Positions 9,148 to 18,817 of a stretch of 64,000 nt of DNA are shown here, piece by piece. The translations under genes and the position numbers were made by a program. The notes under the pieces were generated by a model that made no database searches, was not told the origin of the DNA, and saw nothing but the letters and a program-made list of their open reading frames with translations. This DNA is from Tannerellaceae bacterium (GTDB taxonomy: Bacteria > Bacteroidota > Bacteroidia > Bacteroidales > Tannerellaceae), in the NCBI GenBank assembly GCA_031280435.1, contig JAITGS010000046.1, positions 16,469 through 80,468 on the forward strand, given 5' to 3'. Within the stretch, counting starts at the first letter, position 1, and every line of letters begins with the position of its first letter.

Positions 9148-10536
9148 ATGGGAAACCCAAAAGCATTCCTCACGATCAACAGAAAAGAAGCCGGCTATCG
9201 CCCCGTCATGGAGCGCATTGAAGATTTCGGCGAAGTGGAACAGACCCTCAATCGCGAAGACCGTATGTTGCAGGCCTCGCGCTGCATGGACTGCGGCGTG
9301 CCTTTCTGCCATTGGGCATGCACCATCGCAAACCGTATGCCCGAATGGCAGGATGCGCTCTACAAAGGGAAGTGGCAAGAGGCCTACGAAATACTGTCGC
9401 AAACGAACAACTTCCCCGAGTTCACAGGCCGGGTGTGCCCCGCGCTATGCGAAAAAAGCTGCGTGCTCAACCTTCATAATACGGCCGTAACTATTCGCGA
9501 GAATGAAGCTGCCGTTGTTGAACAAGCTTTTCTCGAAGGATACATAAAGCCCAATCCGCCCAAGCGACGCACAGGCAAGCATGTGGCCGTCGTCGGTTCG
9601 GGGCCGGCCGGACTTGCGGCTGCCGATATGCTCAACCGCCGCGGACACTCGGTGACGGTGCTTGAGAGAGACGAGCTTCCGGGTGGACTGCTTCGCCTCG
9701 GCATACCGGACTTTAAGCTGAACAAAAAGATAATCGACCGACGCATCTCCTTGCTCAGCGCCGAAGGAATAGTTTTCAGGAATAACACCGAAGCCGGCCG
9801 CGACATGTCGACAGACGAGCTCCTCGAAGCCTTCGACGCCGTTTGCATCTGCACCGGGTCGGGACAGCCGCGCGACCTCAATGTTGAGGGTCGCAAGCTG
9901 AAGGGCGTACATTTCGCCCTCGAACTCCTCAGGCAGCAAAACCGCATAGTGCGCGGAGAAACAATACCCGACGACGAGAAAATCCGGCTGGCCGACAAGA
10001 ACGTTGTCGTCATAGGCGGAGGAGATACGGGTTCGGACTGCGTCGGCACATCGGCTCGCCGTAAGGCTGCCTCCGTCACGCAGATCGAAATCCTGCAAAA
10101 GCCGCCGGCCGAATATAATCCCGACACCCCCTGGCCGCTCTATCCTAACGTGCTCAAGACGTCGAGCTCGCACAAGGAGGGATGCACCCGCCGCTGGTCT
10201 ATCGCCACTCAGCGTTTCGTAGGAGAAGGCGGACAGCTCACGGGCGTGGAGGTCAAAGACCTGCTGACGGGCGAAACGGAAACGATCAAGGCCGACCTGG
10301 TGTTCCTTTCCATGGGCTTTGTGCATCCTGTTCACGAAGGCCTGCTGGACGACCTGGGCCTGGCATACGACGGCCGGGGCAACGTGGCGACAGGCTCATC
10401 GCCTTCGGTAACGTCGGTCGACAAAGTGTTCGTTGCAGGCGACGCCACGCTCGGAGCAAGCCTTGTGGTCAGGGCCATAGAGTCGGGCCGCCGGGCTGCG
10501 GAAGCTATCCACAGCTATCTTGCGGGAACAGTATAA
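9148..10536 (+). CDS. gltD: Glutamate synthase, small (beta) subunit
   Basis: The 462-residue product carries the N-terminal iron-sulfur cysteines (CMDCGVPFCHWACTI and CPALCEKSCV), the FAD site VVGSGPAGLAAAD, and the NADPH-site VIGGGDTGSDC. It oxidises NAD(P)H and passes electrons through FAD and 4Fe-4S clusters to GltB. Its length fits the family. It follows gltB by 27 bases and is followed by holB after 18 bases, suggesting one transcript. Confidence 0.96.
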   Translation: MGNPKAFLTINRKEAGYRPVMERIEDFGEVEQTLNREDRMLQASRCMDCGVPFCHWACTIANRMPEWQDALYKGKWQEAYEILSQTNNFPEFTGRVCPALCEKSCVLNLHNTAVTIRENEAAVVEQAFLEGYIKPNPPKRRTGKHVAVVGSGPAGLAAADMLNRRGHSVTVLERDELPGGLLRLGIPDFKLNKKIIDRRISLLSAEGIVFRNNTEAGRDMSTDELLEAFDAVCICTGSGQPRDLNVEGRKLKGVHFALELLRQQNRIVRGETIPDDEKIRLADKNVVVIGGGDTGSDCVGTSARRKAASVTQIEILQKPPAEYNPDTPWPLYPNVLKTSSSHKEGCTRRWSIATQRFVGEGGQLTGVEVKDLLTGETETIKADLVFLSMGFVHPVHEGLLDDLGLAYDGRGNVATGSSPSVTSVDKVFVAGDATLGASLVVRAIESGRRAAEAIHSYLAGTV

Positions 10537-10554
10537 TCGAATAACTTTCGGCAA

Positions 10555-11676
10555 ATGTATTTCCGCGACGTTGTAGGCCAGGACGAATTGAAGCGTCAGC
10601 TCATCGAAGCTGCCAATCGAGGCTTTGTGCCGCATGCACAGATGTTCGTCGAAAGCGGAGGAGCCGGAGCTTTCCCCATCGCTCTGGCCTACGCACGATA
10701 CCTTAATTGCACGGACCGCAGGCCAACCGACTCCTGCGGCCGCTGCCCCTCCTGCCATAAATACGACGAACTGGCTCATCCCGACCTGTTCTTCGTATTC
10801 CCGATGGCCAAGCGGGAAAGGAAAAAGATGATATGTGATGATTATATGCCGGAATGGCGAGCCTTCCTCAGCATCTCTCCCTATTTCAGTTTCGACGGAT
10901 GGACAAACCACATCGAAGTCGGCAACACCCAGCCAATCATCTATTCGCAGGAAAGCGAAGAGATAACACGCAAACTCAGCTACCGCATTTATGAATCCGA
11001 ATACAGGATACTGCTGATATGGATGCCTGAGAAAATGCACCTCACCTGCGCTAACAAGCTGCTCAAGCTCGTTGAAGAACCTTCGGAGAATACGCTGATT
11101 TTTATGGTGACGGACGAGCCCGACACGATTCTGGGAACTATACTTTCGCGGGTGCAGCGCATCAACGTGCGAGCCATTGCAGCCCCGGAACTTGCCGAGG
11201 CCCTTGTCCGCATCGAGCGCCTCGACCCCGAATCGGCTCGCGACGTCGCCCGAATGGCCGAAGGCAATTATCTGAAGGCAAAAGAGCTGATCAGCGTGAG
11301 CGATGAGCATGCATTCTTTCTCGAACAGTTCCGGGAAATCATGCGCAATGCATGGGCTCGCAACATCAAGGGCATGAAAACGCAGTCGGAAAAGCTTGCG
11401 CAAATCGGCAGGGAGAGGCAAAAAAACTTCCTCGCCTACTGCCAGCGATTGATGCGCGAGAACTTCATTTACCGCTTCAATGCTCCGGAACTTAACTATA
11501 TGAACCGGCAGGAAGCCGACTTTGCCGCCAAATTCTCGCCACACATCTACGAGCATAACGTTCTTGCAATATCCGAGGAATTAACCAAAGCCGAGGTGCA
11601 TATAGCCCAAAACGTGAACGCCAAGATGGTTTTTTTCGACATGGCCCTGCGGATAACAATGCTGATTCGGAAATAG
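10555..11676 (+). CDS. holB: DNA polymerase III delta-prime subunit-like clamp-loader protein
   Basis: The 373-residue protein begins MYFRDVVGQDELKRQL, the typical AAA+ clamp-loader opening, and has the zinc module (CTDRRPTDSCGRCPSC) and the sensor-1 region (ANKLLKLVEEP, then FMVTDEPDTILGTILSRVQ). The P-loop position reads SGGAGAFPI and lacks GKT, as usual for non-ATP-hydrolysing delta-prime subunits. It would act in loading the sliding clamp at the replisome. It lies 18 bases after gltD and probably shares its transcript. Confidence 0.9.
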   Translation: MYFRDVVGQDELKRQLIEAANRGFVPHAQMFVESGGAGAFPIALAYARYLNCTDRRPTDSCGRCPSCHKYDELAHPDLFFVFPMAKRERKKMICDDYMPEWRAFLSISPYFSFDGWTNHIEVGNTQPIIYSQESEEITRKLSYRIYESEYRILLIWMPEKMHLTCANKLLKLVEEPSENTLIFMVTDEPDTILGTILSRVQRINVRAIAAPELAEALVRIERLDPESARDVARMAEGNYLKAKELISVSDEHAFFLEQFREIMRNAWARNIKGMKTQSEKLAQIGRERQKNFLAYCQRLMRENFIYRFNAPELNYMNRQEADFAAKFSPHIYEHNVLAISEELTKAEVHIAQNVNAKMVFFDMALRITMLIRK

Positions 11677-11788
11677 GCAGCATCATCTCTTCAACCGGCT
11701 TGTACGGAACAATCATTGTGCTGTTGCGGAAAATCGGGTATTTTAGCGGATTAAAATAAGTGAATTTCATATTAAACTAATTGAGATT

Positions 11789-14700
11789 ATGTCGCTCCAC
11801 TCCATCCACAAATACCACGTCGAAGTTGAAAACTTAAAAGACTACGGCGGTACGAGAAAGGAAACTGCCATCCGCAATGCCTTCTACAATCTGCTGAGCG
11901 GCTATGCTCGTAAACGCGGACTGACTATTGTTGCCGAACTCAGCATCAAAACTGCAAGCGGCAAGACTGTGACGCCCGACGGCACCCTGAAAGACAGCCT
12001 GCGGCAGGATTGGGGTTATTGGGAAAGCAAAGATGAAGCCGACAATCTCGACGAAGAAATCCGGAGGAAATTCGCCAAGGGCTACCCGAAAGACAATATC
12101 CTCTTTGAAGACAGCCGCATTGCCGTGTTGATTCAGAACGGCGAAGAAGTGCTGCGCTGCTCTATGAGCGATGTTAACGCTCTCGATCGCCTGCTGACGG
12201 AATTTCTCTCCTTTGAACGTCCCGAAGTTTCTAATTTTCGTCAAGCTATCGAACTGTTTAAGCAGGACATTCCCAAAGTGACAGACTCTCTCCGGAGCAT
12301 GATTATAGAAGCTGAAAGCTCGAATCCCGCTTTTATAACAACTTCTTCCGATTTCCTGACGCTCTGCCGTGAAAGCATCAATCCTAATATCATACGGGAA
12401 GATGTGCATGAAATGATAATACAGCACATCCTGACAGAAGATATTTTCAATACGATCTTCGACGAAACGCAGTTTCACCGCGAGAACAATATCGCCCGCG
12501 AACTCGAATCAGTGATTGCCACATTCTTTACCGGATATTTGCGTCGCGAAACCATGCAGGGAATCAAGCATTACTACGAGGCAATCAAAGCCGCAGCCGC
12601 CACCATTGCCGATCACCACGAGAAACAGAAGTTCCTCAAAGTTGTTTACGAAACCTTTTACAAAAGCTATAACCCCAAGGCCGCCGACCGCTTAGGCGTA
12701 GTTTATACGCCCAACGAAATTGTACGCTTCATGATCGAAAGCACCGATTATCTGCTGCACAAACATTTCAATAAATACCTCGAAGATCCGAACGTTGAAA
12801 TCCTTGACCCGGCTACGGGAACCGGAACTTTTGTTTGCGATATGATTGATTATATCCGCAAGGAGAAGCTCGAATATAAGTATCGCAACGAAATCCACGC
12901 CAACGAAGTCGCCATCCTGCCATACTACATCAGCAACTTAAATATTGAGTACACTTACGCTCAGAAAATGAATCGCTATGCCGAGTTCAACAATCTTTGT
13001 TTTGTGGATACGCTCGACAATATGGGCTTCAATTATAAGGGCAAACAGGGAGCTCTCAATCTTTTCTCCGAAGAAAACAGCCTGCGTATTCAAAAACAGA
13101 ACGAGAAGAAAATTGCTGTTATCATCGGTAATCCGCCTTACAATGCGAACCAGGCTAATGAAAACGACAACAATAAAAATCGCGAATATCCCGAAATCGA
13201 CCGCCGCATAAAAGACACGTTTATCAAATACAGTACGGCGCAGAAAACCAAAGTGTATGACATGTACGCACGCTTTTATCGCTGGGCCTTCGACAGGTTA
13301 GACAGCAATGGTATTGTGGCCTTCGTCACAAACCGCAGCTTTATAGACAGCCGAACATTCGACGGATTCCGCAAAACCGTTCAACAGGAATTTGATGCGA
13401 TATATATTATTGATACTCGAAGCGATGTTCGCGCCAACCCTAAAATCGCCGGCACAACGCACAATGTTTTCGGCATACAAACCGGCGTTGCAATCATGTT
13501 CTTGATAAAAAAGCAAGATAGAGAAAACGTGACCTGTAAAATGCATTATATCGCCCTTGACGATTTCCAGCGCAAAGAGCAAAAGCTGCAATGGCTTGCC
13601 GAAAACCAGATCAGAAAGCTTCCGTTTGAAATCATTCGCCCTGATAAATACAATAACTGGATAAATATTCCGGCCAATGATTTTGATAGCCTGTTGCTAT
13701 TGAACAGTAAAAATGCGAAACTGGGACGTGGAAATGAGACGTTGTTTGAGTTGTTTTCGACCGGGATTGTCTCGGCAAGAGATGCATGGGTATTTGATTT
13801 GTCGGAAGACAACCTCACACGAAAAATCAAGTATTTCATTGAACGCTATCAAGAGCAACTAAAATCGGGAGAAACAGCCGATGCATTATTGGACTACACC
13901 ATAAAATGGAGCGCCACATTAAAGTCAAATCTCAAAAGGAAAAGCAATTTGAGATTTGACAGGAAAGTCATTGTTGCTTGTTTGTATCGTCCTTATCATA
14001 TGATGCGTTATTATTCGGAAAAGAAATTATCCGACAGGCTTACGTCAAATCATACAACCATATTCGGGAAGAATTTTAATAAAGAAAACAGGGTTATCGC
14101 TTATTCGGGAATAAGCTGTTCAAAACCCTTTCAAGCATTAGCGATAAATACAATTTCAAGTTTGGATTTCCTTGAGAAAACCCAATGCCTACCCCTCTAC
14201 CGCTACGACAACAACGGCAACCGTATCGACAACATCACCGACTGGGGATTGCATCAATTTGCGGCGCATTACGAAACCGAAACTATCACCAAACACGACA
14301 TCTTTCACTACGTCTATGCCGTTCTTCACAATCCTGCCTACCGCAAAAAATACGAGCTGAATCTGAAACGCGAATTTCCGCGCATCCCTTTCTACGACGA
14401 TTTTTATAAATGGGCAAAATGGGGCGAACGGTTGATGGACTTGCATATCAATTACGAAAACGTAACGCCATATCCATTACAAGCAATAGAAGCCGCCGGC
14501 AAAACGATTAATCCGCAAGCCGTATTAAAAGCCGACAAGGGAGCCGGCGTCATAATGGTAGATGAAAATACCGAACTGCGCGGCATACCCGCCGAAGCAT
14601 GGAACTACCGGCTCGGCAACCGCAGCGCTTTGGAGTGGATTCTCGACCAGTATCAGGAGAGAAGTCCCAAAGACCCTATCATTGCCGAACAGTTCAACAC

Positions 14701-14806
14701 CTATCGTTTTGCCGATTACAAAGAACAAGTCATTGATTTATTGCAGCGGGTTTGCACCGTCAGCGTAGAAACCATAAGGATTGTCGGAGAAATGGAGGAT
14801 TGCTGA
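11789..14806 (+). CDS. Single-chain restriction-modification enzyme (type IIG-like nuclease / N6-adenine methylase, type ISP-like specificity domain)
   Basis: Of 1005 residues, the N-terminal part contains TPDG near residue 63 and YWESKDE near residue 78, a PD...ExK nuclease signature. The methylase core follows, with motif I DPATGTGTF at about 340 and motif IV NPPY at about 448; DRLGVVYTPNEIVRFM just before motif I is typical of gamma-class N6-adenine methylases. The C-terminal half resembles the target-recognition region of type ISP enzymes. No helicase motifs are seen between nuclease and methylase, unlike true ISP enzymes, so a type IIG mode of action is inferred. It stands alone, with no separate R or S gene, 112 bases after holB. 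Codon use is more AT-rich in the middle, hinting at transfer. Confidence 0.85.
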   Translation: MSLHSIHKYHVEVENLKDYGGTRKETAIRNAFYNLLSGYARKRGLTIVAELSIKTASGKTVTPDGTLKDSLRQDWGYWESKDEADNLDEEIRRKFAKGYPKDNILFEDSRIAVLIQNGEEVLRCSMSDVNALDRLLTEFLSFERPEVSNFRQAIELFKQDIPKVTDSLRSMIIEAESSNPAFITTSSDFLTLCRESINPNIIREDVHEMIIQHILTEDIFNTIFDETQFHRENNIARELESVIATFFTGYLRRETMQGIKHYYEAIKAAAATIADHHEKQKFLKVVYETFYKSYNPKAADRLGVVYTPNEIVRFMIESTDYLLHKHFNKYLEDPNVEILDPATGTGTFVCDMIDYIRKEKLEYKYRNEIHANEVAILPYYISNLNIEYTYAQKMNRYAEFNNLCFVDTLDNMGFNYKGKQGALNLFSEENSLRIQKQNEKKIAVIIGNPPYNANQANENDNNKNREYPEIDRRIKDTFIKYSTAQKTKVYDMYARFYRWAFDRLDSNGIVAFVTNRSFIDSRTFDGFRKTVQQEFDAIYIIDTRSDVRANPKIAGTTHNVFGIQTGVAIMFLIKKQDRENVTCKMHYIALDDFQRKEQKLQWLAENQIRKLPFEIIRPDKYNNWINIPANDFDSLLLLNSKNAKLGRGNETLFELFSTGIVSARDAWVFDLSEDNLTRKIKYFIERYQEQLKSGETADALLDYTIKWSATLKSNLKRKSNLRFDRKVIVACLYRPYHMMRYYSEKKLSDRLTSNHTTIFGKNFNKENRVIAYSGISCSKPFQALAINTISSLDFLEKTQCLPLYRYDNNGNRIDNITDWGLHQFAAHYETETITKHDIFHYVYAVLHNPAYRKKYELNLKREFPRIPFYDDFYKWAKWGERLMDLHINYENVTPYPLQAIEAAGKTINPQAVLKADKGAGVIMVDENTELRGIPAEAWNYRLGNRSALEWILDQYQERSPKDPIIAEQFNTYRFADYKEQVIDLLQRVCTVSVETIRIVGEMEDC

Positions 14807-14846
14807 AGCGAGAAATCCCTTCGTGACTTAAAGCTACCATTTCAGC

Positions 14847-14928
14847 TTCGTGCGAACGTATTCGCAAGCGACCTCCATCGTAGAGGTTTCGTGCGAACGT
14901 ATTCGCGAGAAACTGAAATCATTTTGGT
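14847..14928. repeat. Two-copy direct repeat with 41-base spacing
   Basis: The 19 bases TTCGTGCGAACGTATTCGC occur at 14847-14865 and again at 14888-14906, exactly 41 apart, flanked by short inverted ATTTCAG / CTGAAAT. This matches the period of the larger arrays in the window and may be a minimal or decayed array. The rest of the 14807-15139 gap holds the Fic promoter and no gene. Confidence 0.8.
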
Positions 14929-15030
14929 CGGCCGGAGAAAATCGCAAGGGGATGCAAAAAGTGTATAGCCTTGGCCGGCGAGGCCTTTTGTGCCGGGAAG
15001 GGGGATTGGGGGCATTACAGGGACTTCTCG

Positions 15031-15038
15031 TAACTTTG
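15031..15038 (+). promoter_or_regulatory. -7 element for the Fic gene
   Basis: TAACTTTG followed by TCGC matches the Bacteroidota -7 consensus and closely resembles the asnB promoter. A TTG lies about 22 bases upstream. Transcription would start near 15044, about 95 bases before the Fic start codon. Confidence 0.55.
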
Positions 15039-15139
15039 TCGCATCGGTTTGATTAGCCCGGCATTGCAGATGATACATCTTCACAGGCAATGGCCGGGGA
15101 AACTGAAGATAATTATTAAAGCAAAATACAGTAGGCGAA

Positions 15140-15973
15140 ATGAAAACAATTGAGACTTTATACAGGGAGTGGCAAGAGCTGCAACCGCTGCCTGCCGATA
15201 GCCGGCAACGTTTGGAACAGAAGTTCATGCTGGACTTTAACTATAATTCCAATCATCTGGAGGGAAACGTGCTGACCTACGGGCAGACAATGTTGTTACT
15301 GATCTTCGGAAAAACTTCCGGCGATGCCAACATGCGTGATTACGAAGAGATGAAGGCGCACAACGCAGGTCTGGAATTGGTGAAGCGTGAGGCCGTGGAC
15401 AGGGAGCGTCCGCTTTCGGAAGCTTTTATCCGCAATCTCAATCGAGTGATTCTTGTTGAAGATTTTTATAAGACGCAACAGCTTGGCGATGTCGTAAGCC
15501 GTTACGAAGTAAAAGTTGGAGTGTATAAAACCCGCCCCAACTCTGTCGTTACAGTAACCGGTGAAATTTTCAACTATGCATCTCCGGAGGAAACGCCGGC
15601 ATTAATGGCCGACCTGCTGCGATGGTATAATGAGGAGGAGGCAAAGGGCGAGCTCACTCCAATCCGGCTTGCCGGCCTGTTGCATTATCGCTACATCCGT
15701 ATTCACCCCTTTGAGGACGGCAACGGCCGTATTGCGCGATTGTTAGTGAATTATGTGTTGCTGCGCCATGGCTATCCGATGCTTATAGTGCCGACTGAAG
15801 AGAAGAGTCTGTACCTTGACGCTCTCAACAAATGTGACGCTGAGGTGGGTTTGATTCCTTCGGATGGCGCTAATGCCACGCTTGAGCAGGTCGAGCCTTT
15901 TCTGGGTTACATCGAGGAACTTGCCGGGCGCGCATTGGAACTTGGACTTAAGGCCGGACGGGGAGATATATAG
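15140..15973 (+). CDS. Fic/DOC family AMP-transferase, probably C-terminally shortened
   Basis: The 277-residue protein has the complete Fic active-site motif HPFEDGNGR at about residues 189-197, and an N-terminal SNHLEGN that fits the inhibitory motif [S/T]xxxE[G/N], making it a self-inhibited class II Fic. Such enzymes usually transfer AMP from ATP to a Ser, Thr or Tyr of a target protein. The stop codon TAG at 15971-15973 lies inside the terminal inverted repeat of the element at 15967-16229, so the C terminus appears to have been cut off. After the element the sequence resumes in a short frame reading KAGDNISERNKAAN, reminiscent of the KAGRGDI just before it. It sits beside the restriction enzyme and has its own promoter. 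Confidence 0.88.
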   Translation: MKTIETLYREWQELQPLPADSRQRLEQKFMLDFNYNSNHLEGNVLTYGQTMLLLIFGKTSGDANMRDYEEMKAHNAGLELVKREAVDRERPLSEAFIRNLNRVILVEDFYKTQQLGDVVSRYEVKVGVYKTRPNSVVTVTGEIFNYASPEETPALMADLLRWYNEEEAKGELTPIRLAGLLHYRYIRIHPFEDGNGRIARLLVNYVLLRHGYPMLIVPTEEKSLYLDALNKCDAEVGLIPSDGANATLEQVEPFLGYIEELAGRALELGLKAGRGDI

Positions 15974-16229
15974 GGCCTGCTGTTAAATTCACAATTCATT
16001 ATTAACCAGCACATCACATGGGCGTTTTTTATAATAAGTGCAAGGAAATATGATAAAGACACTCAAAAACCATGCACTTGAAAATTGAGCAATTCCATTG
16101 CCACGAATTTTTCTTTCAAAAATCTATTTTTAAGGACTGTTTTCTCGAAAAAAGACACAGAATGATCCGTTTGGCAACCAAATCTCACAACAAATAAATG
16201 CTGTTGAATTTAACAGCAAGCCCTATATA
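15967..16229. mobile_element. MITE-like element, 263 bases, 25-base terminal inverted repeats
   Basis: TATATAGGGCCTGCTGTTAA continuing to TTCA at 15967-15991 matches the reverse complement of 16205-16229 at 24 of 25 positions. The ends are bounded by TATATA, suggesting a TA-rich target site. The inside has no ORF of note, is AT-rich, and contains an inner inverted pair AAGTGCA / TGCACTT. It sits exactly at the 3' end of the Fic gene. Size, inverted ends and lack of a transposase fit a non-autonomous transposable element; the parent element is not in the window. Confidence 0.75.
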
Positions 16230-16274
16230 AATGAAGGCAGGCGATAATATCTCCGAAAGGAATAAAGCTGCAAA

Positions 16275-17132
16275 CTAAGCCTTCCCCTTCAACTGAAATA
16301 CGGTTTGCAGACCTACGGATGCTGCAATCAGCGCCAAGCCTGCGTATGCCGCGGGGCCGAGCTCACGGCTTTCGCCGAATATCAGCATGGCGAGGATGAT
16401 GCTGTACACTGGCTCAAGATTGTAGCTGAGGTTGAGGGTGAAGGCCGAAATCTTTTTCAACACATCTATCTGGAGAAGATACAATCCCACCGTACACACG
16501 AGCGAGAAGACGAGCAGGTAGGCCCAGTCCGCCCCGACGGGGAGCAGGGAGGGCGAGGGGAAAAAGTACAGGTAGCCGGGCAGCATGAGGCTTATGCAAA
16601 GGAAGCCGCCTATCATCTCGTACATCACTATGGTGCGCACCGGATGCTCGCCGCCCACGGCCTTGTTGGCTATCGAAAAGAGGGCCGCCGGCAGTGCGGA
16701 TAAAATGCCGAGGAGGATGCCGAGGCGATACCTGAGGTCGAAATGGAAGATGAGGCAGATGCCGGCCACGGCTATCAGCCCGAACATAACTTCGCGAAGG
16801 GCTATGCGCCGACGGTTGAGCAGAGGCTCAAGGATGGCGGTGAAAAATCCTGTCATCGAGAAGGCTGCCACGCTTATGGATACATTGGCGGCTTTGATGC
16901 TTCCGAAGAAAAACACCCAATGCATGGCGAGCAGGGCTCCGACGCCCATTATCCGAATTGCCTGCCGCATAGGAATGTGCTTGGTTTGGGCAAGCAGCAG
17001 CAGGGCGGGCAGGGCAAACATGATGCGATACCAAACGAGCAGGCCTTCGTTGAGCGTGATGAGCTTGCCGAGTATGCCTGTGAATCCGGCCAGGAGTATG
17101 GAAAGATGCAGCTTCAGGAAGGTGTTGCGCAT
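16275..17132 (-). CDS. EamA/DMT-superfamily transporter
   Basis: The start at 17132 (MRNTFLKLHLSILLAG) is chosen over the track start because the 88 residues before it are Arg/Pro-rich and overlap the upstream gene in another frame. The 285-residue product is almost entirely hydrophobic, with about ten predicted membrane helices in two halves, as in EamA (drug/metabolite transporter) permeases. The substrate is unknown. It is the last gene of a leftward operon, 20 bases after the nucleoside kinase gene. Confidence 0.88.
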   Translation of the reverse strand: MRNTFLKLHLSILLAGFTGILGKLITLNEGLLVWYRIMFALPALLLLAQTKHIPMRQAIRIMGVGALLAMHWVFFFGSIKAANVSISVAAFSMTGFFTAILEPLLNRRRIALREVMFGLIAVAGICLIFHFDLRYRLGILLGILSALPAALFSIANKAVGGEHPVRTIVMYEMIGGFLCISLMLPGYLYFFPSPSLLPVGADWAYLLVFSLVCTVGLYLLQIDVLKKISAFTLNLSYNLEPVYSIILAMLIFGESRELGPAAYAGLALIAASVGLQTVFQLKGKA

Positions 17133-17152
17133 GGGCTCGGAGGCAGCGGGGC

Positions 17153-18817
17153 TCAATGCGTGAATGATCCGCCGCCCAGAAACTCGCGCAAGAGGGATGT
17201 GCCGGGCAGCTCGAAGTCGGAAATATGGTTGAAGTATCTGAGGAACCTGATCAGCCGGCGGGCCTCGACGTTCTCCTTTTCGTCTTCCCGCACTTCGGCC
17301 AGGATGGGGTCGGCATAGCGCCGAAGGGCGGCGAGTTCGTATAGCATGGCGCTGTTGAACATGGCGTCGGCGGTTTCCTGGTAGGGATAAATCCATTTGT
17401 CTTCGCCCTTGCGAACGCTTGGCCAGCGGGCAATGGTTTGTACGGGCGAATAGTTGCGGCAGCGATAGTCGCGAACGATGCGGCGCAGCAATCGGTTGTC
17501 GGCCGTTGGAATCCAGTTGTGATTGTCGAGCGAGATGCTTGTGAGGGCTGAAACGTAAACGCGGAACTTATGCCGGTCGGCTATATGGCCGGTGAGTTCG
17601 GGGTTGAGGGCGTGTATGCCTTCGATGATGAGCAGGGAGCCTGCGCTGAGGCGTAGCCTGCGGTTTTTATATACCCTCCGTCCGGTTGTGAAGTCGTAGC
17701 TTGGGAGGGAGATTTCCTCGCCGGCCAGGAGTTTGTTGAGATCGCTGTTGAAATAGTCGAGGTCGAGGGCATAGAGCGATTCGTAGTCATAGTCGCCTGA
17801 TTCGTCGCGCGGGGTATCGGTTCGTTCCACGAAGTAATCGTCGAGCGAGATGGCGAAGGGCTGATGGAAGTTGGTCATGAGTTGGATGCCGAGCCTCTGG
17901 GCGAAGGTGGTTTTGCCCGATGATGATGGGCCGGAGATGAGGACTATGCGAAGACCATCGGCATATCGCCCGGCGATTTGGTCGGCAATGCGTGCTATTT
18001 GTTTTTCTTGCATGGCTTCCGCCACGAGTATCATCTCGCGGCTTCGTCCTTCGGATATGGCTTTGTTGAGGTCGCCTGTGTTTTCAAGTCCGAGAGCTCG
18101 CAGCAGTAGCAGGCTTTCCTTATATATCTCATACATCTTGTCTTGCCTGACGACGGGCTCGAGCTCGCTTGGGCAATCGCGCCTCGGTATGCGCAGGAGC
18201 AGTCCGTCGAAATAGGGAATGAGGTCGAAGGTTGTGATATATCCGGTGGAAGGCGTGAGGCATCCGTAAAAGAAGTTGATGTAGCCGTCGAGCTCGTAGT
18301 AGGAGGTGTAGATTCGTCCGGCAGTTTCGGCCAGCCTCACCTTGTCGTACATGCCGAGGCTGCGAAACTTCTCGACGGCCTCCTCTGTGCGAACGGTGTG
18401 GAGCACGAAAGGCATGTCGGCCGCTACGATTTCCCGCATCCTGTTGCGTATGCGCTCGATAACGGCCGCATCGACGGGCCCCTTGCCTATAACGCAATAG
18501 TATCCCTTTGAAATGGGATGCTCAATGTACAGAGTAGCTTCGGGAAGCAGGTCGTGCACGGCCTTCGAGAGGATATGGCAAAGCGAGCGTACGTAAACCC
18601 TCTGCCCGGCCGTATCGCAATAGTCAACAAATTCTACGTCTTTGGGCTGATAGCAGCGGTAGGTTAAACTCCGGGCATTGTTATTGACGAGGCCGAGCAA
18701 GGGCCTGTTTGCAAGCGGCTCTCCCACCGCCGCATAGATCTCCGGCAGCGAGGCTCCGGCTTCTACCTCTATGAAGGATGATGTGTTGCGACAATAAATC
18801 CGGATTGTTTCTTTCAT
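17153..18817 (-). CDS. Nucleoside (uridine-type) kinase with N-terminal TGS/ThrRS-like domain
   Basis: The 554-residue protein has an N-terminal ubiquitin-like/TGS region and a segment resembling the second additional domain of threonyl-tRNA synthetase (HPISKGYYCVIGKG). A C-terminal phosphoribulokinase/uridine kinase domain carries the P-loop GPSSSGKTTF near residue 296 and DDYFVERTDTPRDE. This domain order is common in Bacteroidota and Firmicutes, where the proteins are annotated as nucleoside or uridine kinases; the role of the N-terminal half is not settled. Its ATG overlaps the stop of the upstream TIM-barrel gene by four bases, so they are translationally coupled. Confidence 0.88.
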   Translation of the reverse strand: MKETIRIYCRNTSSFIEVEAGASLPEIYAAVGEPLANRPLLGLVNNNARSLTYRCYQPKDVEFVDYCDTAGQRVYVRSLCHILSKAVHDLLPEATLYIEHPISKGYYCVIGKGPVDAAVIERIRNRMREIVAADMPFVLHTVRTEEAVEKFRSLGMYDKVRLAETAGRIYTSYYELDGYINFFYGCLTPSTGYITTFDLIPYFDGLLLRIPRRDCPSELEPVVRQDKMYEIYKESLLLLRALGLENTGDLNKAISEGRSREMILVAEAMQEKQIARIADQIAGRYADGLRIVLISGPSSSGKTTFAQRLGIQLMTNFHQPFAISLDDYFVERTDTPRDESGDYDYESLYALDLDYFNSDLNKLLAGEEISLPSYDFTTGRRVYKNRRLRLSAGSLLIIEGIHALNPELTGHIADRHKFRVYVSALTSISLDNHNWIPTADNRLLRRIVRDYRCRNYSPVQTIARWPSVRKGEDKWIYPYQETADAMFNSAMLYELAALRRYADPILAEVREDEKENVEARRLIRFLRYFNHISDFELPGTSLLREFLGGGSFTH

